From contig JAEZQK010000123.1 in the NCBI GenBank assembly GCA_023413135.1, positions 1-40,468 of the forward strand: a stretch of DNA of 40,468 nucleotides. The letters run 5' to 3'. The stretch comes from Bacillota bacterium (GTDB lineage: Bacteria > Bacillota > Clostridia > Christensenellales > Aristaeellaceae). Of the stretch, positions 24,708-32,267 are shown one piece after another. Positions within the stretch are counted from its first letter, which is position 1; each line of letters begins with the position of its first letter. Under the pieces are notes generated by a model. The model saw only the letters and a list, made by a program, of their open reading frames with translations, was not told the origin of the DNA and searched no databases. Made by a program: the position numbers and the translations under genes.

Positions 24708-24947
24708 TTATTCCCTCCTAATTGTTGCGTTCGTGTCCTCCGGCACGGGATCGTACCCACCCTTGTGAAAGGGATTACATCGCATAATCCGCTTAAACGC
24801 CATCCATCCGCCGCGGAGCGCCCCGAAGCGCTCAATAGCGGTCATGGCATACTGGGAACAGGTGGGCTGAAAACGGCAGGCGTCAGGCAGATGCGGGCTT
24901 ATGTTCCGCTTGTAAAAGCGGATCATGGCCAAAAGCAGACGTTTCAT
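24708..24947 (-). CDS. yidD: Membrane protein insertion efficiency factor YidD
   Basis: A 79-residue protein with the family pattern: a hydrophobic start (RLLLAMIRFYKRNISPHL), the diagnostic CRFQPTCSQYA at residues 24-34 and CNPFHKGGYDPVP at ~57-69. It supports YidC-dependent insertion, probably as a peripheral membrane factor. The ATG shares bases with the rnpA stop (ATGA), and the gene stands in the canonical rpmH-rnpA-yidD-yidC order. Confidence 0.95.
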   Translation of the reverse strand: MKRLLLAMIRFYKRNISPHLPDACRFQPTCSQYAMTAIERFGALRGGWMAFKRIMRCNPFHKGGYDPVPEDTNATIRRE

Positions 24948-25288
24948 TTGGGCGTGTTCCCTTCCCTGAGCAGGTTCTGCTTTTTCAAAAGGTAAGCCAT
25001 CCCTTTTGCCAGGTCCTGGTAAGGCGTCTGGGCGACCCCCGGCCGGGCCACCACCACATACCAGCCAGGCTTGGCCAAACGCAAATACGGGCGGAAGCAT
25101 TCCCGCAAACGCCTTTTCACAAGGTTGCGAACCACGGCGTTGCCGATCTTTTTGCTGATGGAAAAACCCACCTTCAGCCCGGCTCCCCTCGCGTGCAGAA
25201 GCACGATATCTTTGCAGGCCGAGCTCTTTCCCCGCCGGTATACGTACTGGAACTGTTTGTTTTTCTTAAGGCGGTATGTACGCTGCAA
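24944..25288 (-). CDS. rnpA: Ribonuclease P protein component RnpA
   Basis: A 114-residue basic protein with the RnpA signature RNLVKRRLRECFR (residues ~54-66) and the typical start 'RLKKNKQFQYVYRRGKS'. It binds the catalytic RNase P RNA and helps process the 5' ends of tRNAs. It lies downstream of rpmH with a 164-base gap that contains no recognisable element, and its stop overlaps yidD by 4 bases. Confidence 0.95.
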   Translation of the reverse strand: MQRTYRLKKNKQFQYVYRRGKSSACKDIVLLHARGAGLKVGFSISKKIGNAVVRNLVKRRLRECFRPYLRLAKPGWYVVVARPGVAQTPYQDLAKGMAYLLKKQNLLREGNTPK

Positions 25289-25452
25289 GCAAAACCCTTC
25301 GTTTCAGGCGGGATCAAATAAACCCACGGCAAAGCCGCATCAAAACTGATCGCCAAAATGCCCTTTCATACTGGAAAAGCCCGTACCCAATGCGCACGGT
25401 GGCAAGCAACGGGGCGGGCTGAGCCATGCAGACTTTTGTTTCCACCATCCTG

Positions 25453-25587
25453 TCAAACAGTCAGAACCTTGCGGCCACGGCGGCGGCGGGCAGCCAGAAC
25501 ACGACGGCCGTTTTTGGTGGACATCCGGGAGCGGAAGCCGTGCACCTTGCTGCGCTGGCGCTTTTTCGGCTGGTAAGTACGAAACAT
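25453..25587 (-). CDS. rpmH: Ribosomal protein L34
   Basis: The 44-residue product reads MFRTYQPKKRQRSKVHGF and continues to GRRVLAARRRRGRKVLTV, the complete L34 protein with its Arg/Lys-rich composition and usual length. It is a 50S subunit protein. The start ATG is at 25587 and the TGA at 25455-25453. It is too short to stand out in a length-filtered gene list. It leads the rpmH-rnpA-yidD-yidC-jag operon behind a near-consensus promoter. Confidence 0.97.
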   Translation of the reverse strand: MFRTYQPKKRQRSKVHGFRSRMSTKNGRRVLAARRRRGRKVLTV

Positions 25588-25674
25588 GGAACAACACTCC
25601 TTGTTTTACAAAAGTCTTGTATCTGTGACGCGCACCGTGTTAAGCGGCGCAAAATACCACAAAACAGCTATTCT

Positions 25675-25703
25675 AGTATACTAACCGGGCCATAACATGT
25701 CAA
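25675..25703 (-). promoter_or_regulatory. SigA-type promoter of the rpmH operon
   Basis: On the minus strand TTGACA (25703-25698) and TATACT (25680-25675) are 17 bases apart, leaving a leader of about 80 bases before rpmH. Confidence 0.85.
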
Positions 25704-25785
25704 GAGAAAGTTTCCGTTTTTCCATTCGTTTTTCCCATGTTTGACATCATCCTCTGAAAAGCGCAACTGCAAGCGCCTGTTTTTC

Positions 25786-25814
25786 TTGACAAGGGAATAA
25801 GCCCTTGGCATAAT
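25786..25814 (+). promoter_or_regulatory. SigA-type promoter of the LacI-family regulator
   Basis: TTGACA (25786-25791) and CATAAT (25809-25814) are 17 bases apart, about 60 bases upstream of the regulator ATG. Confidence 0.8.
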
Positions 25815-25874
25815 GAAGCCATTCACAGGCATGTATGGATCAGGTTATGTGCCGGAAAGGAGCATGTTGCCGCC

Positions 25875-26891
25875 ATGAAGAGCACCATCAAGGATATTGC
25901 CAGGCGGGCGGGCGTCTCCCCTTCCACGGTGAGCCGCGTCATCTCCGGCAGCAACCGCATCAGCGATGAAACGCAAAAGAAGGTGCGGTCCATCATGGAG
26001 GAAATGAACTACCGGCCCAACCTTCTGGCCCGTTCGCTGGTGAACCGCACTACCAATGCGATCGGGGTGTTTTCCGCCCTGGGCGCGGAAGAATCCATGA
26101 AGCATCCTTTTTTTGCAGAAGCACTCCGGGGCATCGGCACCAAAGCCGCCCGTCACGGCCTGCATCTGCTGTTGGGAACCAGCGCCAGTCCGGAGGAGAA
26201 TGGACGCGTGGTACGGGAAATGATATTCTCCGGCATGATCGAAGGAATGATCCTCCTTTCCACCCTATGGGACGACCCGGTGGCGGAGCTTCTTCACCGG
26301 CATAGTTTTCCCTTTGTAGTCATCGGCCATCCATACCGTGGCGAAAACTACCACCGCGTGGACAGCGACAATGAAAAGGCCGGCCGGATGGTGACGGAAT
26401 ATCTGCTTAAGCACGGCCACCGGCGCATTTGCTATCTGGGAGCGGATGATTCCCTCAGCGTTACCGTAAAAAGGCAGGCGGGCTTTGAAGCCGCCCTCCG
26501 CGATGCCGGTATGCCCGTTTCTAAGGAAATATTCCTGCCCAATCCGCTGATTGCAGGGGAGGACATGTTGCCCGCTCCCCTTCTGTCACCCGATGGTCCC
26601 ACCGCGGTAGTGGCCCAGGATGACGCCTTGGCCATCTGGCTGATAGGCGCGCTGCAAAAGGCGGGCCGGCGCGTGCCGGAGGATGTTTCCATCATAAGCT
26701 TCAACAACGCCGCCGTTTCCGCCTATACCACCCCGCCTTTGACCACGGTAGAGGTGCACCCTTTCCTGCTGGGCGAGCAGGCGATGGCGCTGCTAAACAG
26801 CCTGCTCAAGGAACCGGATACAAAGCCCCAATGGGTGGAAGTGCCGGTGAAACTGATAGAGCGCGGAAGCGTATGCTATCTATCCGTATAA
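25875..26891 (+). CDS. LacI-family transcriptional regulator
   Basis: A 338-residue repressor with an N-terminal LacI helix-turn-helix (MKSTIKDIARRAGVSPSTVSRVISG) and hinge (~45-60), then a periplasmic-binding-like sensor domain with the usual regions ('VDSDNEKAGRMVTEYLLKHGHRRICYLG', 'AVVAQDDALAIWLIGALQ', 'ISFNNAAVSAYTTPPLTTV'). Such proteins repress sugar-uptake and metabolism genes until a sugar or phosphosugar binds. No sugar operon is adjacent, so its target and ligand are unknown. The ATG has AAAGGAG about 13 bases upstream. It is divergent from rpmH, where many Firmicutes keep dnaA. Confidence 0.93.
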   Translation: MKSTIKDIARRAGVSPSTVSRVISGSNRISDETQKKVRSIMEEMNYRPNLLARSLVNRTTNAIGVFSALGAEESMKHPFFAEALRGIGTKAARHGLHLLLGTSASPEENGRVVREMIFSGMIEGMILLSTLWDDPVAELLHRHSFPFVVIGHPYRGENYHRVDSDNEKAGRMVTEYLLKHGHRRICYLGADDSLSVTVKRQAGFEAALRDAGMPVSKEIFLPNPLIAGEDMLPAPLLSPDGPTAVVAQDDALAIWLIGALQKAGRRVPEDVSIISFNNAAVSAYTTPPLTTVEVHPFLLGEQAMALLNSLLKEPDTKPQWVEVPVKLIERGSVCYLSV

Positions 26892-26928
26892 ATCAGCACT
26901 CCCCCTGACTTAAAAAGGCGCCAAATGC

Positions 26929-26950
26929 AAGGCACGTCATCGTGCCTTTT
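26929..26950 (+). terminator. Terminator of the LacI-family gene
   Basis: AAGGCACG (26929-26936) pairs exactly with CGTGCCTT (26941-26948) across TCAT and runs into TTTT. A TATACT (26953-26958) immediately after could be the -10 box of the next gene. Confidence 0.7.
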
Positions 26951-26980
26951 GCTATACTGCCCCCGGAGAGGAGGAAGTGT

Positions 26981-27871
26981 ATGGGATGGCTGGAACGGAT
27001 GAACTCGGCACTGGACTATATTGAGGAAAACCTGCAAGGAGAAGTCGACCTCCTTCAGGTGGCCAAACTTGCCTGCCAATCGCTGTCGGGGCTTCAAAGG
27101 TTCTTTTCTATTGTAATGGATGTATCCCTGTCGGAGTATATCCGCAGGCGGCGGCTGACGATGGCGGCCTTTGAACTGACCCACAGCGACATCAAGATCA
27201 TCGACCTGGCGTTAAAGTACGGCTACGATTCCCCGGAAGCCTTTGCCCGGGCGTTCGGCATCATGCATGGCGTCTCCCCTTCCGCCGCGCGCGGCGAGGG
27301 GGTCCATTTGAAGGCCTACCCGCGCCTTTCTTTTCTACTGACGCTCAAGGGAGATGTACCCATGGACTACAGGATTCAAACCAGGGAAGCCTTTGCCATA
27401 TACGGCATCGAAGGCGTATTCACCACCGAAAGCCAGGAAAACTTCCGGGCGATCCCGCGCTTCTGGCAGGAGGTGATGGATGACGGGCGCTTTGACAAGC
27501 TGGCCGCCTCTGTTCCCGCAAACCGCCCCAATGAAAACGGCCTGTGCCCCATCAATGCCATCTGCACCTACAGGGAAACAGGCGGTTCCACCTTCCCCTA
27601 TATGATCTTTGCTTTTCAAACGGAAGGCAGCCGCATGGAGGGGTTCGAAAAGGCAATCGTTCCGGCCGCCACCTGGGCCATTTTCAAGAGCGATATGTAC
27701 CGCATTGAGGATACGGCAAAGGCGGTCCAGGCGCTGAACCGCCGCGTATATACCGAGTGGCTGCCCAATGCGCCCTACGAGCAGCTGGAAGGCTTTGACA
27801 TGGAGCTTTACTACGGCGAAAATGACAGGTGCTGGTCGGAAATCTGGATCAGGGTCAAACCGAAAAAATGA
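26981..27871 (+). CDS. AraC-family regulator with GyrI-like effector domain
   Basis: A 296-residue protein with an N-terminal AraC-type DNA-binding domain: two helix-turn-helix motifs around residues ~25-45 (LLQVAKLACQSLSGLQRFF) and ~70-95 (IIDLALKYGYDSPEAFARAF). It then has a C-terminal ~160-residue GyrI/SbmC-like effector domain (MDYRIQTREAFAIYGIEGVF near 128 and 'FPYMIFAFQTEG'). This order is the family in which the effector domain binds small amphipathic compounds. The ATG follows GAGGAGG by 6 bases. The target is unknown; no efflux gene is next to it. Confidence 0.92.
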   Translation: MGWLERMNSALDYIEENLQGEVDLLQVAKLACQSLSGLQRFFSIVMDVSLSEYIRRRRLTMAAFELTHSDIKIIDLALKYGYDSPEAFARAFGIMHGVSPSAARGEGVHLKAYPRLSFLLTLKGDVPMDYRIQTREAFAIYGIEGVFTTESQENFRAIPRFWQEVMDDGRFDKLAASVPANRPNENGLCPINAICTYRETGGSTFPYMIFAFQTEGSRMEGFEKAIVPAATWAIFKSDMYRIEDTAKAVQALNRRVYTEWLPNAPYEQLEGFDMELYYGENDRCWSEIWIRVKPKK

Positions 27872-27887
27872 TATGAGTAGAAAAATT

Positions 27888-27920
27888 CCGGGGCAGCCAT
27901 CACAAGGCTGCCCCGGTTTA
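27888..27920 (+). terminator. Terminator of the AraC-family gene
   Basis: CCGGGGCAGCC (27888-27898) pairs perfectly with 27906-27916, followed by TTTA. A preceding A-run (AAAAATT) could let it also serve the minus-strand gene ending at 27934. Confidence 0.85.
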
Positions 27921-27933
27921 GGCGTTACGGAAG

Positions 27934-28473
27934 TTATACTGCAACAGCAAGTACACTAAGGACAGCATTTACGGTTGCGCCTGGTGTCACATCGACAATG
28001 GAATTCGTGGACAGGTTGACAGAATAAGTGTAGGAACCGTCCGGTACATCCGCATCCATGAATTGAAAACTAAAGGATTCCGATTCCAAGATATTGACCG
28101 TCGTTGAGAACGTGTAGGTGGAACCCACACCTATGGGAGAGCCATTGTTGTGCACACGCTGAATCTGGAAGTTGAATGTTACGGATATTCCCAAAGGCAA
28201 ACCTATGATGCTGGTAAACTTTAGCAGGTTGTTTGTATTTCCCATGCCCGCTGTGTCGATTGTAGTTGATACAACATTGAGAGGACTGGCCAGTAGAGTT
28301 GTAAAGATTGGCAGAGGTCCGACACTGCCGCTAGATGCATTAAGAGCTGCCTGCCTGTCAAATACTCTTTTTTGGCTACTCTCGATCGGATAATTATCTG
28401 ATGCTATCAATGAACGGGAATCGCCATCGTAATAACCTGAAGGGTAATACCAATTGTTGGCTTCTGCATTCAT
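27934..28473 (-). CDS. DUF4489-like small beta-rich protein
   Basis: A 179-residue protein without signal peptide or membrane segment. The C-terminal two thirds resemble the Firmicute DUF4489 pattern, in which 'TTIDTAGM...LKFTSIIGL' leads into 'VTFNFQIQRV', then 'ESFSFQFMDADVPDGSYTYSVNL' and a hydrophobic end. The function of the family is unknown. The N-terminal part (YYPSGYYDGDSRS) is Tyr/Asp-rich. Its composition suggests a surface or spore-associated protein, but that is inference. GAGTT precedes the ATG only weakly; AGGGTGA lies 9 bases upstream. Its base composition is lower in G+C than its neighbours. Confidence 0.5.
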   Translation of the reverse strand: MNAEANNWYYPSGYYDGDSRSLIASDNYPIESSQKRVFDRQAALNASSGSVGPLPIFTTLLASPLNVVSTTIDTAGMGNTNNLLKFTSIIGLPLGISVTFNFQIQRVHNNGSPIGVGSTYTFSTTVNILESESFSFQFMDADVPDGSYTYSVNLSTNSIVDVTPGATVNAVLSVLAVAV

Positions 28474-28595
28474 AACTCATTTCACCCTACGCAATATTTG
28501 GAGAGAATCTCCACTTTACTTTATTCTGTCCCTCCTTAATATGTCCCAAATGGTAGTCGCAATAAGGGGCGGCTATCAACATTGTGATGCAATAA

Positions 28596-28712
28596 TTCAG
28601 TGAATTCATCATGGGCGTGCAGGAATCCGGTACGTATACCTTCTCCGTTACCGGCAGCAAAGCAGAGGGCAGCATCCATTTTGTCAAGCTGACGGCAGTT
28701 GACGCGGATTGA
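28596..28712 (+). pseudogene. C-terminal protein fragment (gene remnant)
   Basis: A plus-strand reading frame open from 28596 ends at a TGA (28710-28712) with a plausible protein tail (SGTYTFSVTGSKAEGSIHF and KLTAVDAD), but it is preceded by an in-frame stop at 28593 and no ribosome site. It looks like the last ~38 residues of a larger secreted or carbohydrate-binding protein that has been lost. The parent family cannot be named. The rest of 28474-28798 shows nothing else recognisable. Confidence 0.3.
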
Positions 28713-28778
28713 TATCAGGAATGTCGGCGCAGCCCCGTGAAAAAAGGCGAAATGCAAATGTGCCGGGTATATCCATGT

Positions 28779-28813
28779 AAAAGCCACTTAAGTCCCATTT
28801 AACTTAAGTGGCT
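28779..28813 (-). terminator. Terminator of the trp operon
   Basis: An 11-bp stem (GCCACTTAAGT 28783-28793 with 28802-28812) is followed on the minus strand by TTTT. Its 5' arm is formed by the last codons of trpA (stop at 28799). Confidence 0.8.
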
Positions 28814-29578
28814 GATGGCCTTTTTCATCGCTTTCACATAATCCGCGACGTATGAAGCGGCGTCCCGGCCATACTGTGCGACGAGCTTTACGATAGCCGA
28901 GCCGACAATCACGCCATCCGCTTTCTGCGCCATCTCCGCCGCCTGCCCGGGCGTGGAAATGCCAAAGCCGATTGCCGCCGGGACAGAGCCAGACGCACGC
29001 ACAAGCTCCGCCATCCTTCCGACATCAGAGGTGATCGCGTCCCGCACGCCCGTGACGCCCAGGGAGGAAACGCAATACATAAATCCCTCTGCCTCCTTAG
29101 CGATCATGGCGATGCGATGTTCGGAAGTCGGCGCAACGAGAGAGATAAAGTCGATGCCGTGCTTTTTGCACGCGGGAGCAAAATCCGCCTTCTCCTCAAA
29201 GGGCACGTCCGGCAGGATCAGCGCGTCCATACCCGCCCGCTGCGCATTTTCGAGGAACCGCTCCGTACCATAGGAGAACACCACGTTCGCGTAGGTCATA
29301 AACGCCAAGGGAATGCTTACGCTCTTTCGCACCCGCTTCACCATATCAAATATCTTGTCCGTGGTCGCCCCGCCTTTCAGCGCGCGCAGGTTTGCCGCCT
29401 GAATGACGGGGCCTTCCGCCGTGGGATCGGAAAAGGGAATGCCAAGCTCGATGAGGTCCGCGCCCGCCCCGGTGATCGCGCGGATAAGCGCTTCGGTGGT
29501 TTCCATGTCCGGATCGCCGCAGGTCAAAAAGGCAATGAACGCCTTGCCGTTTAAAAAGGCCTTGGATACGTTGCTCAT
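28799..29578 (-). CDS. trpA: Tryptophan synthase alpha subunit
   Basis: A 259-residue TIM barrel that cleaves indole-3-glycerol phosphate to indole and glyceraldehyde 3-phosphate and passes indole to TrpB. The catalytic Glu is in LIELGIPFSDPTAEGP (about residue 44), with the catalytic Asp in the following region of the barrel (GMDALILPDVPFEE). 'FGISTPGQAAEMAQKADGVIVGSAIV' is the phosphate-binding end. The ATG overlaps the trpB stop (ATGA), and it ends the operon with a terminator that starts inside its final codons. Confidence 0.96.
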   Translation of the reverse strand: MSNVSKAFLNGKAFIAFLTCGDPDMETTEALIRAITGAGADLIELGIPFSDPTAEGPVIQAANLRALKGGATTDKIFDMVKRVRKSVSIPLAFMTYANVVFSYGTERFLENAQRAGMDALILPDVPFEEKADFAPACKKHGIDFISLVAPTSEHRIAMIAKEAEGFMYCVSSLGVTGVRDAITSDVGRMAELVRASGSVPAAIGFGISTPGQAAEMAQKADGVIVGSAIVKLVAQYGRDAASYVADYVKAMKKAISHLS

Positions 29579-30759
29579 TCGGACAAATCCTCCCCTCTAT
29601 AGCGCGCGATGGCGGCACAATCCTTGTCCCCCCGTCCGGAGATGTTGATGACGATGATCTTGTCCTTCCCCATTCCGGGCGCCAGCTTCATGGCCCAAGC
29701 GAGGGCATGGGCGCTCTCGATGGCGGGAATGATGCCCTCCGTGCGGGAGAGGAATTCGAAGGCGCCGACGGCCTCATCGTCCGTGACCGCAACATATTCC
29801 GCCCGGCCGATGTCGTGAAGGTATGCATGCTCCGGCCCGACGCCGGGGTAATCCAGCCCCGCGGAGATGGAGTAGACCGGGGCAATTTGCCCGAATTCGT
29901 CCTGACAGAAGTAGGACTTCATGCCGTGGAAGATGCCCTGCCTGCCGGTGGAGATGGTCGCGGCAGTCTCAAAGGTATCGACTCCCTTTCCCGCCGCCTC
30001 ACAGCCGATGAGCCGCACGGACGGATCATCGATGAAGTGATAGAACGCGCCGATGGCGTTGGAGCCGCCACCCACGCAGGCGAGCACGGCGTCGGGCAGG
30101 CGGCCCTCCACTTTCAGAATCTGCGTCTTGATCTCCTTTGAGATAACGGCCTGGAAGTCCCGCACGATGGTGGGAAAGGGATGCGGCCCCATAACGGAAC
30201 CGAGCACATAGTGTGTGTCCGAAATGCGGCTCGTCCACTCGCGCATCGTCTGCGAAACCGCGTCCTTGAGCGTCGCCGTGCCGGCCGTCACAGGGTGGAC
30301 CTTCGCGCCAAGCAACCGCATCTTGTAGACGTTGAGCGCCTGCCGCCGCGTGTCCTCCTCGCCCATGAAGATCTCGCATTCCAGGTCCATGAGCGCCGCA
30401 GCCGTGGCGGTGGCGACACCGTGCTGCCCTGCCCCGGTCTCGGCGATGACGCGCGTCTTGCCCATCTTCTTGGCCAGCAGCGCCTGCCCGAGCACGTTGT
30501 TGATCTTGTGCGCGCCCGTATGGTTCAGATCCTCGCGCTTGAGGTAAATCTTCGCACCGCCGAGCGATTGTGTAAGCTTTTTCGCTAAATAGAGCCGCGA
30601 CGGCCTGCCCGCGTAGCCATTCAGCAGCTCTGTCAGCTCCGCGTTGAAGCTGGGCTCGTCCTTATAATGCGCGTATGCCTCCTCCAGCTCGATGACGGCG
30701 TTCATCAGCGTTTCGGGGATGTACTGGCCCCCGTGGTTTCCAAATCTGCCCTTTGACAT
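29575..30759 (-). CDS. trpB: Tryptophan synthase beta subunit
   Basis: A 394-residue PLP enzyme that joins indole and serine. The PLP lysine is in HTGAHKINN (about residue 83), the serine-binding loop is 'ETGAGQHG', and the phosphate loop is GGGSNAIG (~residues 228-235). It starts MSKGRFGNHGGQYIPETLM; the ATG at 30759 follows GAGGGAG by 4-5 bases. A GTG at 30771 is in frame but lacks a ribosome site. It forms the alpha2-beta2 complex with TrpA, whose ATG overlaps the stop. Confidence 0.97.
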   Translation of the reverse strand: MSKGRFGNHGGQYIPETLMNAVIELEEAYAHYKDEPSFNAELTELLNGYAGRPSRLYLAKKLTQSLGGAKIYLKREDLNHTGAHKINNVLGQALLAKKMGKTRVIAETGAGQHGVATATAAALMDLECEIFMGEEDTRRQALNVYKMRLLGAKVHPVTAGTATLKDAVSQTMREWTSRISDTHYVLGSVMGPHPFPTIVRDFQAVISKEIKTQILKVEGRLPDAVLACVGGGSNAIGAFYHFIDDPSVRLIGCEAAGKGVDTFETAATISTGRQGIFHGMKSYFCQDEFGQIAPVYSISAGLDYPGVGPEHAYLHDIGRAEYVAVTDDEAVGAFEFLSRTEGIIPAIESAHALAWAMKLAPGMGKDKIIVINISGRGDKDCAAIARYRGEDLSE

Positions 30760-30807
30760 ATTCTCCCTCACATTCTGCGGTTCTTAAAAATGGCCCGCCT
30801 TCTCAGT

Positions 30808-31443
30808 TCATGCATCAGCCATGACGTATCCCATATCACCCCCCCTTGCAGCCGCAACGGCGGCGCAAATCAGTCCTTCGTCCTTGACGCCGCCTGCTTC
30901 GACTCCGGAGCTTACATCCACCCCATAGGGATGGAGCCTAAAAATCGCATCCGGGATGTTCTCCGGGGTGAGGCCTCCTGCCAGGAGGAACGGGCGGGGA
31001 AATCGCCCGATGAGCGACCAGTCAAAGCGCGCGCCCGTGCCGCCGCCGCTGTCCAGGAGCACCCGGTCCGCCGTGCAAGCCTTGGCGGCGTCCAGGTCAT
31101 TTGGTGTGCGGACCTGAAACGCCTTCCAGATCTCTGCTCCCGGGAGCGCGTCCCGCAGCCGTGCGATGAAGCCATCGTCCTCGCTTCCGTGAAGCTGAAT
31201 GATGCTTATGATCCCCTCCCGATACAGGGGGATGATCTGTTCGGGTGCAGCGTTTACGAACACGCCCACGGTGCGGATCGACGGAGAGACCGCCTCGCGC
31301 AGCGCCCGCGCCTGGCCGGCGGACACGTTCCTACGGCTCCGTTCACAAAACACAAACCCCGCGTAATCGGGCGCGGCCCGGTTGACGAATCCGGCATCGC
31401 AGGGCCTGGAAAGGCCGCAAATCTTGATCTTTGTTCCGCTCAT
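30808..31443 (-). CDS. trpF: Phosphoribosylanthranilate isomerase
   Basis: A 211-residue TIM barrel that performs the Amadori rearrangement of phosphoribosylanthranilate. It shows the N-terminal catalytic cysteine motif KIKICGLSRPCD, the region 'VGVFVNA', 'IQLHGSE' and the phosphate-binding end LAGGLTPENIPDAI followed by GVDVSSGVE. It is a stand-alone gene here rather than fused to trpC. The ATG overlaps the trpC stop by 4 bases; trpB follows after 48 bases. Confidence 0.95.
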   Translation of the reverse strand: MSGTKIKICGLSRPCDAGFVNRAAPDYAGFVFCERSRRNVSAGQARALREAVSPSIRTVGVFVNAAPEQIIPLYREGIISIIQLHGSEDDGFIARLRDALPGAEIWKAFQVRTPNDLDAAKACTADRVLLDSGGGTGARFDWSLIGRFPRPFLLAGGLTPENIPDAIFRLHPYGVDVSSGVEAGGVKDEGLICAAVAAARGGDMGYVMADA

Positions 31444-32222
31444 TGTGCCGCCCTCTTAAACTCCGCGAGTGTGGCGTACCGGTCTGCCGCACGCATGAGC
31501 GCTTCCCCGATAAGGATCGCGTCCACGCCGATCCGCTTGAGCGCGGCAACATCTTCAGCCGAACGAACGCCCGACTCCGCAACAAACACTTTATGGGCGG
31601 GAACCATGTCCCGAAGGCGCGCGGCGTTTGAGAAATCTACGGAAAAATCCCTGAGGTTCCGGTTGTTGACGCCGATCAAGCGCGCGCCCGCCGAAACTGC
31701 CATGCGGATTTCCGCCTCGTCGTGGGTTTCCGTAAGAGCGCTCAGTCCCAACCCGTCGCAGATGGCCAGATACCCCGCCAATGTTCTTTCCTCCATCAGC
31801 GCGCAAATAAGTAACACCGCGTCAGCGCCCATGCGCTTGGCTTCATAGATCTGGTATTCGTGCACGGTGAAGTCCTTTCTGAGCATGGGGATTTTGATCT
31901 GCGCGCGTATCTTAAGGAAAATCTCGTCAGAGCCCAGAAACCACCTAGGCTCTGTGAGGCAGGATGCGCAGTCCGCACCCGCCGCCTCGTATTCACGGGC
32001 GATTTTCAGATACGGAAATTCCTCCGCAATGATCCCCTTGGAGGGCGACGCGCGCTTCACCTCACACAGGAAGGACAGCTTCTCCCCCTTCAGCGCGCGC
32101 TCGAAGCGGAAATCGCCCATGGGCAGTAACCTTGCCGCTTCGCGCATTTCGTCAAGCCCGACACAGGCCATGGCATGCCGTACGCGCTCGGCGGCGTGTG
32201 CCGCAATTTGATCCAATATCAT
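31440..32222 (-). CDS. trpC: Indole-3-glycerol phosphate synthase
   Basis: A 260-residue TIM barrel that closes the indole ring. The conserved blocks are 'FLCEVKRASPSKGII' (catalytic Lys near residue 56), 'MLRKDFTVHEYQIYEAK', 'IGVNNRNLRDFSVDF' and VAESGVRSAEDV. The ATG follows GAGGT by 7 bases. It stands 45 bases after the trpD stop and overlaps trpF by 4. The sequence EAAGADCASCLTEPRWFLGS shows two cysteines where most relatives have small hydrophobic residues, a minor oddity. Confidence 0.95.
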   Translation of the reverse strand: MILDQIAAHAAERVRHAMACVGLDEMREAARLLPMGDFRFERALKGEKLSFLCEVKRASPSKGIIAEEFPYLKIAREYEAAGADCASCLTEPRWFLGSDEIFLKIRAQIKIPMLRKDFTVHEYQIYEAKRMGADAVLLICALMEERTLAGYLAICDGLGLSALTETHDEAEIRMAVSAGARLIGVNNRNLRDFSVDFSNAARLRDMVPAHKVFVAESGVRSAEDVAALKRIGVDAILIGEALMRAADRYATLAEFKRAAQ

Positions 32223-32267
32223 ACGAGTACCTCAAATCGTTTCTATATTTCCGGCATTGCCCCCAAA

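Noticed and set aside
25340..25597. Minus-strand 85-residue frame overlapping rpmH in another frame
   Set aside because: rpmH (44 residues) is an unmistakable L34 protein in the correct frame; the longer frame is a shadow.
25588..25874. Possible oriC in the rpmH-LacI intergenic region
   Set aside because: No DnaA-box-like TTATCCACA and no A+T-rich repeats are visible, only two promoters.
28487..28787. Minus-strand frames of 66 and 83 residues
   Set aside because: No ribosome site, no family features and overlapping each other; they are most likely random.
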